From: Intoshia linei
Lineage: Eukaryota > Orthonectida > Rhopaluridae
Direction of reading: 5' to 3'
NCBI GenBank assembly: GCA_001642005.1
Contig: LWCA01000089.1
Span: forward strand, 1 to 56,312
DNA length: 56,312 nucleotides
In this document: in pieces, positions 1 to 10,849 of the stretch
How the letters are laid out: each line of letters opens with the position of its first letter
Position numbering within the stretch: position 1 is the stretch's first letter
The notes under the pieces: model-generated
Database searches by the model: none
What the model was told of the DNA's origin: nothing
The model's input: only the letters and a program-made list of their open reading frames with translations
Program-made: the position numbers and the translations under genes

Positions 1-527
1 CTCCTGATGTTATTGTCATCATATGCTGCTCCTAAAATGAATTTTTTTCATCATTACTTAATTTGCAACCTCTACCCATGTTATAAGTAAATTGTTATAA
101 AATTATTATATTTAGTACAATTAAAAATCGGATTTTTCAAAGTGTTTTTATAATTTATGGACACTCATGTTTTTGTATTTTTAACGTTTTTATTAAAAAA
201 CTTTAGTTAATTTTGTTTTTTTTTATTATATGACAACCTTACATTGTGCATGTCCAACATGCCAATTTTCATAAATTTAGATCTACAAATATAATGGTTA
301 TTAACAAAATGATAGTGTTGTTATAATTATTGGACGGAGTGTACAAAAAGTACGAAATAAAAATAACATTCTTCAGTGAAATTTCACTGAATTATATCAA
401 ATAAAGTTTAATATGAAGATGAAATTTGAAAATTTATCATTATTTATTGAGATGCTATTATGGTTTTTTTTTGTATATTTCTAATAAAATGATCCAAATT
501 TATTCCAAACTGACACTAAAATATATA
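1..527. other. Non-coding, no gene recognised
   Basis: AT-rich sequence with no open frame of note and no recognisable RNA gene. It is the downstream side of the decayed transposon ORF that follows. Confidence 0.5.
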
Positions 528-1510
528 CTATAATATATTTTGGATTTCTACTTCGTTTTTGGACAAATTTGAGGCTCTTTTGTATTTTTGTAAAGCTTTT
601 TCGGCTGCATTATTCACAATTGCAACAATACCAATATTTATTAAATTTTTATTTATATAATAATTGTGATTATTATACATTTGTTTAGCTTCTCGAACTA
701 TACCTTTGAGATGAATTGATTGAGTAGCCATCATTTCCTAACTTGCAACATTTCTTTGTCATTTATAGAAGCAACCTTGGGATTTCCACAGTTTAACGAA
801 TATATTATGTAACCATAATATATAAATACTATAAATGACTTCATATTTTCCGATTTGTTTATATTAAGAATGTGTGATTTTAAACAATAAATAATTTTTT
901 CCATATATCTGGCCTGAGATGCTGCACCAGGTTTTAGTAATTTTATTGGAGTACCATTAAAAATGCTTGACAAGAGTTTGCAGCATTCACTAATTTATAA
1001 GTACATTATACCGATAATCATCCCTAACAAAAAGGCTTTTTTTTCTTCAAATTTTTATTTAGATGGTTACTGTAAGTATGATAAATTGTAGGTGTATGTT
1101 GAGAATTATAAAATATAGTTATTTTTGTATGTTTTAGTTATTTTTTTAATAAAATCAATTTTAAGTATAGTGGGTTGATTAGAATAACCAATACTGAATT
1201 TAAAAACATTTTCTAATACAATTTCCATGATATGGTGCCTACAAGGCACTTCTATCAAATCTTGGGGAAAGTAACTCTATACATTTTACAGATCCATTAT
1301 ATTTACCAGTGTTACATGCAGTTGTGTTAAAGCAAATACCTATTACTTTACTTTTAATGTTCCATTCTTTTATTAAGTTTATAACGGTATTACTAGTTGT
1401 TATTCCTCTAGAGATATGATATTGTTGAGGGACTCCCAATATTATTTCATATTTGTCAATTACATTAATTGTCACAATAGCTATATTTTTTTCCCTTTAT
1501 CAAACTTTTT
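528..1510 (-). pseudogene. Decayed DNA-transposon ORF (fragments in three frames)
   Basis: Read on the minus strand, three short frames follow each other in a sensible N-to-C order: 1475-1239, 973-731 and 734-528. The first contains a stretch resembling GVTTADAI...FDTTAANTG as found in multicopy transposon proteins of cnidarians and arthropods. The second carries an ASQARYMEKIIYCLK stretch resembling the QARWMAKAIYSLK block of the same family. Frames are broken by stops and frameshifts and no single ORF survives, so this is a dead copy. The resemblance is from memory of the family pattern; I cannot name its superfamily securely. The third frame is assigned only by position. Confidence 0.5.
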
Positions 1511-3313
1511 TTCATCATAATAGACAATTATATTATTTATTTTTTGTACATTTCACTGGGGGGCATTGTATGGAATACTTGGTGTATTTATGATTTTCAA
1601 GATAACCTTTTATTATATCCTTCCTATTGTACATTAGGATTAGCAAATTACTAGAAATCTGATTGCTCCCTCTTTTGATATTGATTTCAGTCTCTAACAA
1701 ATATATAAAAAAGAGTCACCACTTCTTAAATTGGCTCCATGTAATATAAAAGGCATACAAAACAGAGTTTGGGAGCTATCTGGAGATTAATGCTTAGACA
1801 ATAAGCTGCCTAATCTAAAGGTTTTGGTCGATTGATGTAATGGATCAGGAATATTTATTAGCTTGATATCTGATTAAATATACACTCTCTGGTGAAAATT
1901 TTGATAATGTATGCCTGACCCTTTTGGTTTTGTATTTAATAACGTGGATAATCCTCTCTTATCTTCCAATGCAGTTATTTGAACTTCTTTTTCTTGAATA
2001 GAGGCTCTTAACGTCTATATTTTTTAATAAGTATTCATTGGTGAATATCAGCATTTTTTTTATTTTGATCATATTTGAATAATAGAGAAATCGCATAATT
2101 AATCAAATAAATAGGATCATATTCTGTCGTGGGAAATCCTGTAAGTTCTAAAAATGTATGTCTTAAAGAGTCAACTAATTTGAAGTACATTATTCAACTT
2201 TTCCATATATTCTGCATTTAGTTTTAATTTCTTTAGAACTATGGGTTTTGTTTGCTTAGTGGGTATTATTTTTTTAATCTTGGGATTTACCTTCATTAAT
2301 TCCGAATTTTTTGTACAGTCTTTTTTTGTCTTGTCAGTCTTTGTCTATTATTTTAATATTTGTTTTTTTAATTTTTGAGCGTGTGCAGTGTGCTGACTAT
2401 GTACACTTTACTTTTCATCTAAATTATGATAAACTCGGACTAGATGGCAAATCTATCCTTGATCTTATCAATATCCATGATTGTAATATGCACTTTAATA
2501 TTTTTCAACATTGCGTAGAGAAATATGATGCCACAAATCATGTCCGGGAGTGTGCAATCACCGTACACATCGTCTACTTTTATGGCTGGCCTGGCATCAA
2601 TATTGGCAAGCCACTTAACGTATCCATTTTCATTAGTACTGCTGTCAATGATGAACTCTTTCAATATAAAATATCTGCTCATAAAATTGTCATTATTGAC
2701 AGACAGGAACTTAACAATTTCGAGAAAATGTAACTTTATAGACCAATGGGATGAATAGCTTATCATATTGTCAGGAACGCTTTCAACTTTTTCAGTAGTT
2801 ATCAGACTACTCTCGCCAGATAAGGTTTCTCTTAGGAGTTTACCTCATAATTCACATCTTGACAGCAGATGAAATGGTGTACCCTCTAACATACTTTCGA
2901 CACTTGTGACGAAATTAGCACTCATCCCATGTACAAGTCTATTGAACTTTACGACAATTATATATTTGTCGGATGATCGTACAAGTTTCAACATGGTGCC
3001 AGCGCATTTCCTTGGCCGATTTAAATGCTGATGTAGAAGAATTAAATAGATTGATGTCGAAAATGCCAAAATAGTATAGAAATAGAAAACACTGAATATA
3101 ACTATTCTTCAAAAATTCGTAGAAAAAATGGACTGTTTGAAATGTCTGATCATTTGACATGACAACATTACTGCGGTTGCCTGCTCTGAGTATTTTTAAC
3201 GAACTTACATTTTATTGCAATTTGAAGTCTTTATAGTTATAAATTTCTTTATCTCGCCAACTTTTTCTAAATGTCATTTAAATTAAATTTTAATATTAGC
3301 TTATATTAACATT
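1511..3313. other. Intergenic, probable transposon remnants
   Basis: Overlapping open frames on both strands at 2311-2766 (140 aa plus, 108 aa minus) and 2845-3160 (minus) are longer than expected for this AT content. The local GC rise (2380-3060) suggests former coding DNA. Neither strand gives a family I recognise. The context next to the decayed transposon makes another dead mobile element most likely. Confidence 0.35.
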
Positions 3314-5940
3314 ATGTTCAAATTCTCAGAGTGCGTTAATGTTTTAGATCATTGCGATTTTACATTATTTTTGTACCCTCTCAGGTGTGGTATACTAGTA
3401 TGTAAATTCTGTTTGTTTAATTAATTAATTTAGAATCAACGTTCAAATCGCAAATCCAGTCAACTTTTGTGGGTTTTTACGCAAAATGGGACAATATTTG
3501 TTTACGATTACAAAACGGGTTGTATTTGTGCTGAACTGGTATCTATTTTAGATATATTAGTAAACTTTTGCTAGGTTCATTCTAATGGTGGTATATTGAC
3601 GGCAGCTTGTAAAGATGGCATTGTTTTTGTTTTGAATGACAAAGGATATTTAGATTTATTCGATACTTTCAAAGATATTAAAAATATAAAGTAATTTTAA
3701 GTATATATCTTGAATTCATGATACGTAATACATCACTACTTATTATGCAACTAATATTTTAATGAATTGAATATTAGGTAAAAATAAGTAATATTAATGT
3801 TATGTGATTTTGCAAAATTGTATATTCAATATTAAATAAAAATTTCATAGCTCATTTAGTCAGCATTATATTGTTAAAATGATCCATAAATTGTTAGAAA
3901 TATCAGAACCATAATAATAAAATTTACAAACTTATATTTGCTTATGTAGTCAGCAGTTGAGCTCTGTTCAAATGTGTTACACATGAGCTATATTAATATT
4001 GATATATTCATTTCATATTTTATGAATCTATTATACATAATTATAGTTTTATTTTAATATTTTTTTTTTTATCTAGATCAATGTATTTAAATATTAATTG
4101 TACGAGTATGAATATTATTGATCAATTTCTACTTGTTTGTAATCAAAATATTTTTTATTTTAAAGTGAAAGATTTAATTGATGGAAAAATTAAGAATGTT
4201 AAAGTAATTTTAATAAAAATAGTTTATATTTTAATTTAGAAATTAACGGGTCACATTGAACCTATTAACAATATTGTTACTTTGAACAAATCCAATTTTG
4301 CTACTATATCTTATATGGAAAAGTATTTGAATATATGGTATATTTTTTATTTCAATGTTATAACGAAATAATTAGGTCAATTGATGAATTTAAACCAAAA
4401 TCATTTACCTTTCAATCCGAGTGCATTTTAGCAAATTATGATGCACGAAATAAGGTATAATTTAAACGTCTAATGTCATTATTAATTTAGTTTGTTTTCG
4501 TGGTTTGTCGAGATGGGAAACTATATATTGTTGATATTGAAAGGTAACTTTTTAATTTTTTCAAGTTTTAATTATTTAATTAACATTCTGAGGCGTGGTT
4601 TTGTAATTTAATTTTATAAATTTTTTTGTAGCAATAAAATTGTATCTACAGTATCGATTGTTATTAAATTGTCAAATCAAGAAGCAGAAAATACAAATAT
4701 TATAAATTGCTTGATTTTTACTAATTTTTCACATTGCATTATTCAATATTATTACAAAGGAATGCATTGTTTTTATAAATGGGTACTTATTGTTATCCTA
4801 TTTTTTTAGTGTAATTAATACTATTATTTATTTAGAATTTTGATAACTTTAAATTGGATGAATATTTAATTATCGATAAAACCGATAAAGCTATTAATAT
4901 ACAAGTATATTTCTTGTACTATATTAAGTTTACATATCAATCTTTAGAATCAATACGAGATACAAATTACAGATTTAAAATCAAATGTAAATATTAGCCG
5001 ATTGGTTGACACTGCCAATTATTTATCTATCGATAAGCTCATTATTGAAGTATTTTATATAGATATGAATTATATTTAATCTATTAGCCGACCCTTGAAG
5101 AAAAATTACAAGAAAAGTACACATTCGCTCTAAATTCAGTTATTCCTAATACCGATAAAAATATAGAAAAGATTTACAAATTATTTGTTGAAGCAGTTTC
5201 CATAAACGATCAATATGTTTTGATGGTATTTTTTTATACCATACAAGGGAAATCTATTTAATTGGTCAATTTAAAAATAATATTATTTGGTGAAATTACT
5301 GAAACTGAAATGATATTCTAGTGATAAATGGGTTACATTGATCATGTACTTTGAAGCTTATAATTTATGACATAGTTTTAGGATATTATAAAGAAGCATT
5401 TAAAACATCGTCAAAGTATTATATCTCTTTTGAAAGTAAGTGAAATTAAAGACGTGATTTGTGGACTTACCGATTGTTTTGAAAATTCTCCTATGGATGT
5501 GTAAATAATATGAAATATAGAAAATAAATAATTTTAGTGGTGTTAAAATTTGTAAATGGATCAATTCTGTACATAAGGAACACAATAGTGTCATAATTAG
5601 TGTAATATTAATGTTAATTTTTTTACATTTATTTTAGTTTAACCACATCAATAATCAAATTAAAATTTTCAAGCAAATCTTGCATAGTAGATTAATGTGG
5701 AAGAGTCATCTTGCAGATCTACAAAATTATGTAAATCAATCTGTTGGACAAGTTTATTAAGTTTGTGACTTATTTTATATGTTAATATAGATTCGTAAAC
5801 CTGAATCCTCATTTAATATTACTCGATTACCTTACCAAATTTTTAAAATTGGTATGTTTTTACGCTTATATATTTTCTTATTATTTATATATTCTCGTTT
5901 AGATGATACTCAATGCAACCAAATTCAGATGGAAATTTAG
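3314..5940 (+). CDS. WDR43: WDR43/UTP5-like nucleolar WD-repeat protein (16 exons)
   Basis: Small-subunit processome (t-UTP) protein needed for pre-18S rRNA transcription and processing in the nucleolus. My exons are 3314-3397, 3434-3538, 3575-3690, 4077-4203, 4240-4337, 4376-4454, 4491-4543, 4632-4782, 4836-4904, 4948-5049, 5088-5225, 5382-5500, 5538-5601, 5638-5730, 5791-5851 and 5903-5940. They sum to 1497 nt (498 aa). WD-type blades fill the first half: GTIFVYDYKTG, then KLTGHIEPINNI, then FVFVVCRDGKLYIVDIE, which matches the AVVCRDGQVHLFEH blade of WDR43. The second half has the Utp12 helical domain (PTLEEKLQEKYTF...; KICKWINSVHKEH). The human protein is about 677 aa; the acidic C-terminal tail is absent here, since the frame stops soon after Utp12. 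The start ATG is the least certain point. Seven introns are exactly 36-37 bp; the largest is 386 bp. Confidence 0.82.
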
Positions 5941-7526
5941 ATTTATATATGTATAAAAAATGTTTATAAATATTTATCTTTAATATTTGTTGAGTCACTT
6001 TATTTTTTAGAATAAGATTTATTATTATTTTTTTCAGGGAAGGTCAAATTATGATGTATGCACTACACGTGACGTATTAGTAATTTTTATTAATTTAAAA
6101 TATGGCTAAGAAATTCTTACCTATATTAAATGTTAATAATTCAGTTTTCAAAATTTATTTTCATTTTCAGACCTAAATTCGGAAAAAATCACATTTACTG
6201 ATATCAATGATAAAATTAAAATATTCTTATTAATTAATTATAATTAATACTTCTAAATTTGTAAAAATATGTACAGGTGATCAATTTTTATCATTCAAAG
6301 TTAATTTAAAAAAATATTTCGTTTCGAATTATCTCAAAATAATGAAAATCTACTCTAAAATTGCTAACATAACGCATTTCTTACTGATATTAATAAGATA
6401 GTTTCAATTCTTTATTTAGATTACTTGTTTTTAAACTTTTTTTGACAGTGAACCAATTTCAAAAAGTTTTGTAAATTAAATTTATTAAGATTTTTAATTT
6501 TAAGTAAGGATTTATGATAAAAACTTATCAACAAAGTTCTTTTCGACAAATCGTTACATTTATAATTATGTATATTAGAATAATTACAATTCTATTTAAT
6601 GTGTAAATTTTGGTACATACAGTAAGCTCTAGTATATAGTCTATAACGCTCTGTAAAAACACAACTTTTGAGTTGTTATAGAGAGAGTTTACTGTATTTG
6701 ATAATTATCAAAAATAGTAAGAAGTATTACCGCCAGACTGGCGCCAATGACCAATTATACAAAGTGCGTACGTAAATGATCGAATATTTTATAAATGTAT
6801 AATTAATGGCTATTAGCTAGCAGACTAACGGCCACTCTTTTTCATTCTTTATATGGTTAGGTTATTTTTGTTGAGGATTAACACAAGTAAAAGATTGTTT
6901 CTCATCTCCAAATTTTTAAAACATTCATAAGTACAGTAAATTTTATAAAAATCAATTAGAAACTTTTGATGACTACAACTTCGAAACTTGATATCAATGT
7001 ACTTAAAAGACAAACATATAAAATTGTAAAACTTGCTATTAATGACAGATTTACGGTAATTAAATGTAATCATCATTTAATTTATACTAGATTCACGAGA
7101 GCGGAGCTGTTATAGAATTTGGATATAAAGGGAAACTTTACAGAGCACATTTTAAAAGTTGAAAAAGATTTAGGAATTGAAAGACAAATATTATTCGTTA
7201 TTATTGAAAAGAGTGATAGTTGGAGAGTTATATGTGTACCGGTTCGACTGGATTCATTTAAATCTAGGTAAATTATATAAATATGATGGGAACTTTTTTC
7301 AGAGACGGGTCACATATTTGTACGAAAAACATAATCAGTTACTCTCGAAAACTATATCATTATGAAACTAAGCCGTATTCACCAAATGTTTTGTTTTTTT
7401 TAAAAAAATATATATATTTGACTCTTGTTGGCGTACAACGACAACTTGGTATAGGTTAAATAATTCTTAAATGAATCACTTTATCTTGCAAAAAAATATT
7501 CTATTTATGAATGATAAGTCCTAGAA
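5941..7526. other. Intergenic between WDR43 and ARL3
   Basis: No gene recognised. It holds the small palindromic element at 6618-6696 and a 62-codon open frame at 7177-7365 with no recognisable similarity. Confidence 0.5.
6618..6696. mobile_element. 79-bp palindromic MITE, pogo/Tigger-like ends
   Basis: Starts TACAGTAAGCTCT and ends AGAGAGTTTACTGTA, that is, a TA target plus imperfect CAGTAA(G/A)CTCT inverted ends, with internal CTATAACG and TTGTTATAG also in inverted order. The element is almost entirely terminal repeat, as expected of a deletion derivative of a TA-targeting (Tc1/mariner/pogo group) transposon. Confidence 0.55.
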
Positions 7527-7585
7527 CAGAGGTGGGGAAGCATTTTCTGTTGGAAGGTAGCACTAACGTCCAAAAGAAATTTAAC
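7527..7585. mobile_element. hAT-type transposon end (left)
   Basis: CAGAGGTGGGGAAGC at 7527 resembles the CAGAGGTGGGCAA terminal repeat of non-autonomous hAT elements. The eight bases before it are TCCTAGAA. A compatible opposite end lies at 9140-9169, on the far side of ARL3. Confidence 0.4.
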
Positions 7586-7886
7586 TTCAAGGTATGAATA
7601 CAAAAGTTTTAGATCATTGGGGATGAATAATAAATTTTAAACATATCTTATTTATTTTTGTAAAATCTTATGAATAAAAACCAAAATTTTACCAACCTTT
7701 AAGGAAAAAATTTCACATTACCAATATTTTTTTGAAAAATCCTATTTTACGAAACTTTTACATTAAAAGAAGCGAAGAGGGGCTAGGGACCATATTACTA
7801 TGTCTACAATCATTAGAGCCCAGAAACTAAAATTAAATGTGTAATACACAATACATCACTAATAATAAACAAAGATATAAATATAT

Positions 7887-7892
7887 TTTATT
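7887..7892 (-). promoter_or_regulatory. Poly(A) signal of ARL3
   Basis: AATAAA on the minus strand beginning 8 nt after the ARL3 stop codon, implying a very short 3' UTR. Confidence 0.55.
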
Positions 7893-7899
7893 GTGACAT

Positions 7900-8811
7900 T
7901 TATTTACTTTTTTTGCGAACATTTCGCATTGCCCATGACATTCCTTCCTACATGAAATGAATTAAAAAATCTAAAATAAAATTGAAACCTTTAATCCTTC
8001 TTTGGTAATGGCACTACAGGGTTGTATTTGCCAATTGTGGTCTCTAATAGTGTGCAATTCCAGACTTTCAGCTATAATGTCGGGTGTATCAGCTCCATCC
8101 AAGTCTTGCTAAATTTTTTTTTATAAACAAAAAATAATAACACTATTACTAGTTTACCTTATTGGCAAAAACTAGCACAGGAACTCCTGAAAGTTTCTCC
8201 TCTTCTAATAATTCATACAGTTCCTATATCGATAATTATAGATATAGTATTATCTTTTTCTTATATTTTTCATTGATTTATTCACATTAATTAATCAAAA
8301 CATAATATACATATACAATTTACAATTACTGAATGAGTTTCATCAAATCTAGCTTGATCTGCACTATCAATGACATAAATCTACATGTATTTGAATGTAA
8401 TCAATTTTTATAATAAATTACCAAAACATCGGTATTTTCATAATAATTTTTCCAGTATGGTCTTATTCGTCTTTGTCCGCCTATCATGAAGATAAATGAA
8501 TTAAAATTTATGAAACTTTACCAATATCCCAAACATTTAATTTATAATTCAGCTCTTTAGATTGAACACTTTTTACATTAAATCCCTAAAATTTTTATAT
8601 AAACTTTATTACGCCTTATTATACCTGAGTTGGTTGAATGTGGCTAACGTCTTCCGATGCTAATGATTTCAAAATTGTAGTTTTACCAGAGTTATCTAAC
8701 CCTAATAGTAATATGCGTAATTCTTTTTCTGATGATTTTAATCTTCTTAATAATGCCAATAAACCCTACGATATTAAAGTCATTTTAATATTTCAATATT
8801 TATCATACCAT
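7900..8811 (-). CDS. ARL3: ARF-like small GTPase ARL3 (8 exons, complete)
   Basis: GTPase that releases lipidated cargo from UNC119/PDE6D carriers inside the cilium. Exons on the minus strand: 8811-8809, 8765-8625, 8585-8522, 8480-8422, 8390-8340, 8223-8158, 8108-7989 and 7947-7900. They total 552 nt (183 aa; human ARL3 182 aa). Visible motifs: P-loop GLDNSGKTT, switch [19 protein letters not shown], switch [15 protein letters not shown], the NKQD guanine motif split across an exon junction, and the C-terminal block [16 protein letters not shown] followed by [15 protein letters not shown]. The second residue is Gly as in ARL3. The first coding exon is only the ATG: it is followed by a 43-bp intron. 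Sequence agreement with vertebrate ARL3 is close all along, so ARL2 or ARF are unlikely. Its presence implies cilia. Confidence 0.95.
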
Positions 8812-8877
8812 GTCTTAATTTTATATCCTATTGATCGTAGTTACCGGTAAACATCATAATTTATAATAAAAATATAC

Positions 8878-8901
8878 AGAGCTGATCAGCTCTGATCAGT
8901 T
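8878..8901. repeat. Short perfect palindrome upstream of ARL3
   Basis: GAGCTGATCAGCTC is a 14-bp perfect palindrome, followed by a second CTGATCAG. It lies about 70 bp upstream of the ARL3 start, where a promoter would be; a regulatory role is speculation. Confidence 0.35.
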
Positions 8902-9139
8902 TCAAAACTAAGGTGATTTTTTTAAAATATCAATACATGATATTATTTGAGTTTGTGAACATTGGTATTGACATAACCATGATTAACAAAGAAAAGTTTG
9001 ATACTAATCAATGTTTTGACTGTTTTCATTTTGATTTCAGTGTACATTAAGCAGTGTCAAATTATTCAATCCAATGGTGGGTCCCTTTGAGGTTGCGAAA
9101 ATGATTATTGGATTTGAGAAATTATTTTATCAATTTCTA

Positions 9140-9169
9140 AACCCGCTGGCCGTATGTTGCCCATCTCTG
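9140..9169. mobile_element. hAT-type transposon end (right)
   Basis: CCCGCTGGCCGTATGTTGCCCATCTCTG, read on the minus strand, is CAGAGATGGGCAACATACGG, a canonical hAT terminal sequence. The following eight bases are CACTAGAG, which share CTAGA with the bases flanking 7527. The rest of 8902-9290 shows no gene. Confidence 0.45.
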
Positions 9170-9293
9170 CACTAGAGTCTAGCGACTAGACAGTGAAAGG
9201 GTTAAAAAGGGTTTAGAAAAATAGTCTTAATGAAGTATTTTAAATTTACAATTTATGACAGTTTGCATTTTTTTCATTTTTCTAACTTTTAAT

Positions 9294-10310
9294 CTAATTC
9301 ATTAAATTTTTGTGCAAACTTTGGATACGCTCATTGAAACACATAACCACAATGAAACTATTTGAAATTGAAATAGTTAAATTAGAAATTAAAGGACTAC
9401 CAATAATATTTTTCTTTGGTTTCACAGTTAAACCAGCCCGACGCAATGTACCTAAAACCATTTTTAAATCTCGTTTATGTTCTTCAATATTCTTAGACCC
9501 AATAACAATATCGTCTAAATACACAAACATTATGAATTCCCAAAAATAATTTATCCATTAATTTTTGGCACGTTGCCGGAGTGTTTGTCAAACCTTGCGG
9601 CATTACCTTAAATTAATAATGTTTATTTCCAAACGAAGTTGTAAACGTAGAAACGAGACACAAAAAATAATTCGAAGATACTAAACTATAACATCATCCC
9701 GCAACATCTGCTCAATTATTTTATTATGTCTCATCTCATCGTTTATATCAATAGAATATGGCCTCATCTTTTTAAATTCATATCCATCTCTCAATTCTAT
9801 CTTATGTTCAATTACATTTGTACGTCCCATCCTATTGGTAATAACATCCGAAAACTTAGTGACAATATCATAATATTCATTACAACATAATTTAATGCCT
9901 TTATTCATATATATTACATTTACTTGAATTAACTTGTAGTTGAGGGCGTCTTTGCAACCTATAATATTTATAGTATCCATAACAAAAAATTCAATATAAC
10001 AGTCCCTAGTACAGATATCATAATCGTTCAGATCATTTGATTTCCAATATTGCATTGGAATTTATTTTGCTTGACGGCTGTTTACTTTCAATACATTACA
10101 CAAATGTCTATTTGCTTCTGCTGTCACCCAATGAGTTTTAATTATAGCCTGTTCAAACCTTTTGTAAAATAAATCCACACTTTCCAAAGCTTCTTGTCGA
10201 ATATTAAAAAATTTAACTTCATTGATATAAGGATATTCAACTAATTTTTTTATAATTAATAATTCAATAGGCTTCATTAAATCATTTGTTTCTTTTTCTT
10301 TCATTAGATA
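9294..10310 (-). pseudogene. Broken Ty3/gypsy-type retrotransposon (gag, pre-RT, RT fragments)
   Basis: Three minus-strand frames in retrotransposon order. 10304-10062 looks like a piece of Gag (…ALESVDLFYKRFEQA). 10055-9681 covers the linker into reverse transcriptase, ending in a KIIEQMLRDDVIV block. 9670-9410 carries the RT core with MPQGLTNTPATCQKLMDK and the YLDDI catalytic box of gypsy RTs. Frames are separated by stops and frameshifts, no LTR or integrase follows, so the copy is dead. Assignment rests on the F/YLDDI and PQGLTNTPA motifs. Confidence 0.75.
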
Positions 10311-10704
10311 TTTAAAATCATGAGAAAGTTACAATTCTTTTAACATCACCCATTTTTGAATATTATTTGCAACTAGTGTATTAATTTTCGTTATTATCAA
10401 CTTTTAATTTATCATAATTGTATTTTGTAATATTTTTGATAAGAATTTATAAAGATTTGTATTCAGATTTAATAGTAAAATACAATTAATTATCGATAAT
10501 AAATTACAATAAAGATATGTTCCTCATATTTTATTGTAATATATTATAGTTTAATTTTGGGTTTTAGTAATTTTTTTTAAACCAAATTTTCAAGGGGAGT
10601 TTTTAGGAAATTTTTTGAACTAAACTTATTTAAAAATTTAATTATAATTAATTAATAATTTATTTTAAAAAAATCTTGAATATTCATTTTAAAAAACAAA
10701 TTGC
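10311..10704. other. AT-rich spacer
   Basis: No gene or recognisable element seen. Confidence 0.5.
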
Positions 10705-10848
10705 CAGTCCACTATAATCGGATTTTTGTCTCTTATATCCGTCTGTGATTTATATACAAAACAACCGTTTAATCCCGTTCCTAGCTTTTTGTCCCTTATA
10801 TTCCGGACGTCTCTTAATACCGATGTCTCTTATAAGCGGATTTCACTG
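10705..10848. mobile_element. Tigger/pogo-like terminal region with subterminal repeats
   Basis: Runs from CAGTCCACTATAATCGG to CGGATTTCACTG, followed by TA. It contains four variants of one subterminal motif in the same orientation: GTCTCTTATATCCG, GTCCCTTATATTCCG, GTCTCTTAATACCG and GTCTCTTATAAGCGG. This resembles the repeated GTCxxTTATAxxCG blocks at the ends of Tigger/Jerky-type elements. No transposase frame is attached. Confidence 0.5.
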
Positions 10849-10849
10849 T

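Noticed and set aside
2311-2733. 140-codon plus-strand ORF with a signal-peptide-like start
   Set aside because: An equally open minus-strand frame overlaps it (2440-2766), neither has recognisable similarity or splice context, and it lies among transposon debris.
7177-7365. 62-codon plus-strand ORF
   Set aside because: No similarity, no splice partners, length within chance for this AT content.
8638-8850. 70-codon plus-strand ORF
   Set aside because: Shadow of the ARL3 P-loop exon on the other strand.
9310-9549. 79-codon plus-strand ORF
   Set aside because: Antisense to the gypsy reverse transcriptase core, which carries the YLDDI motif.
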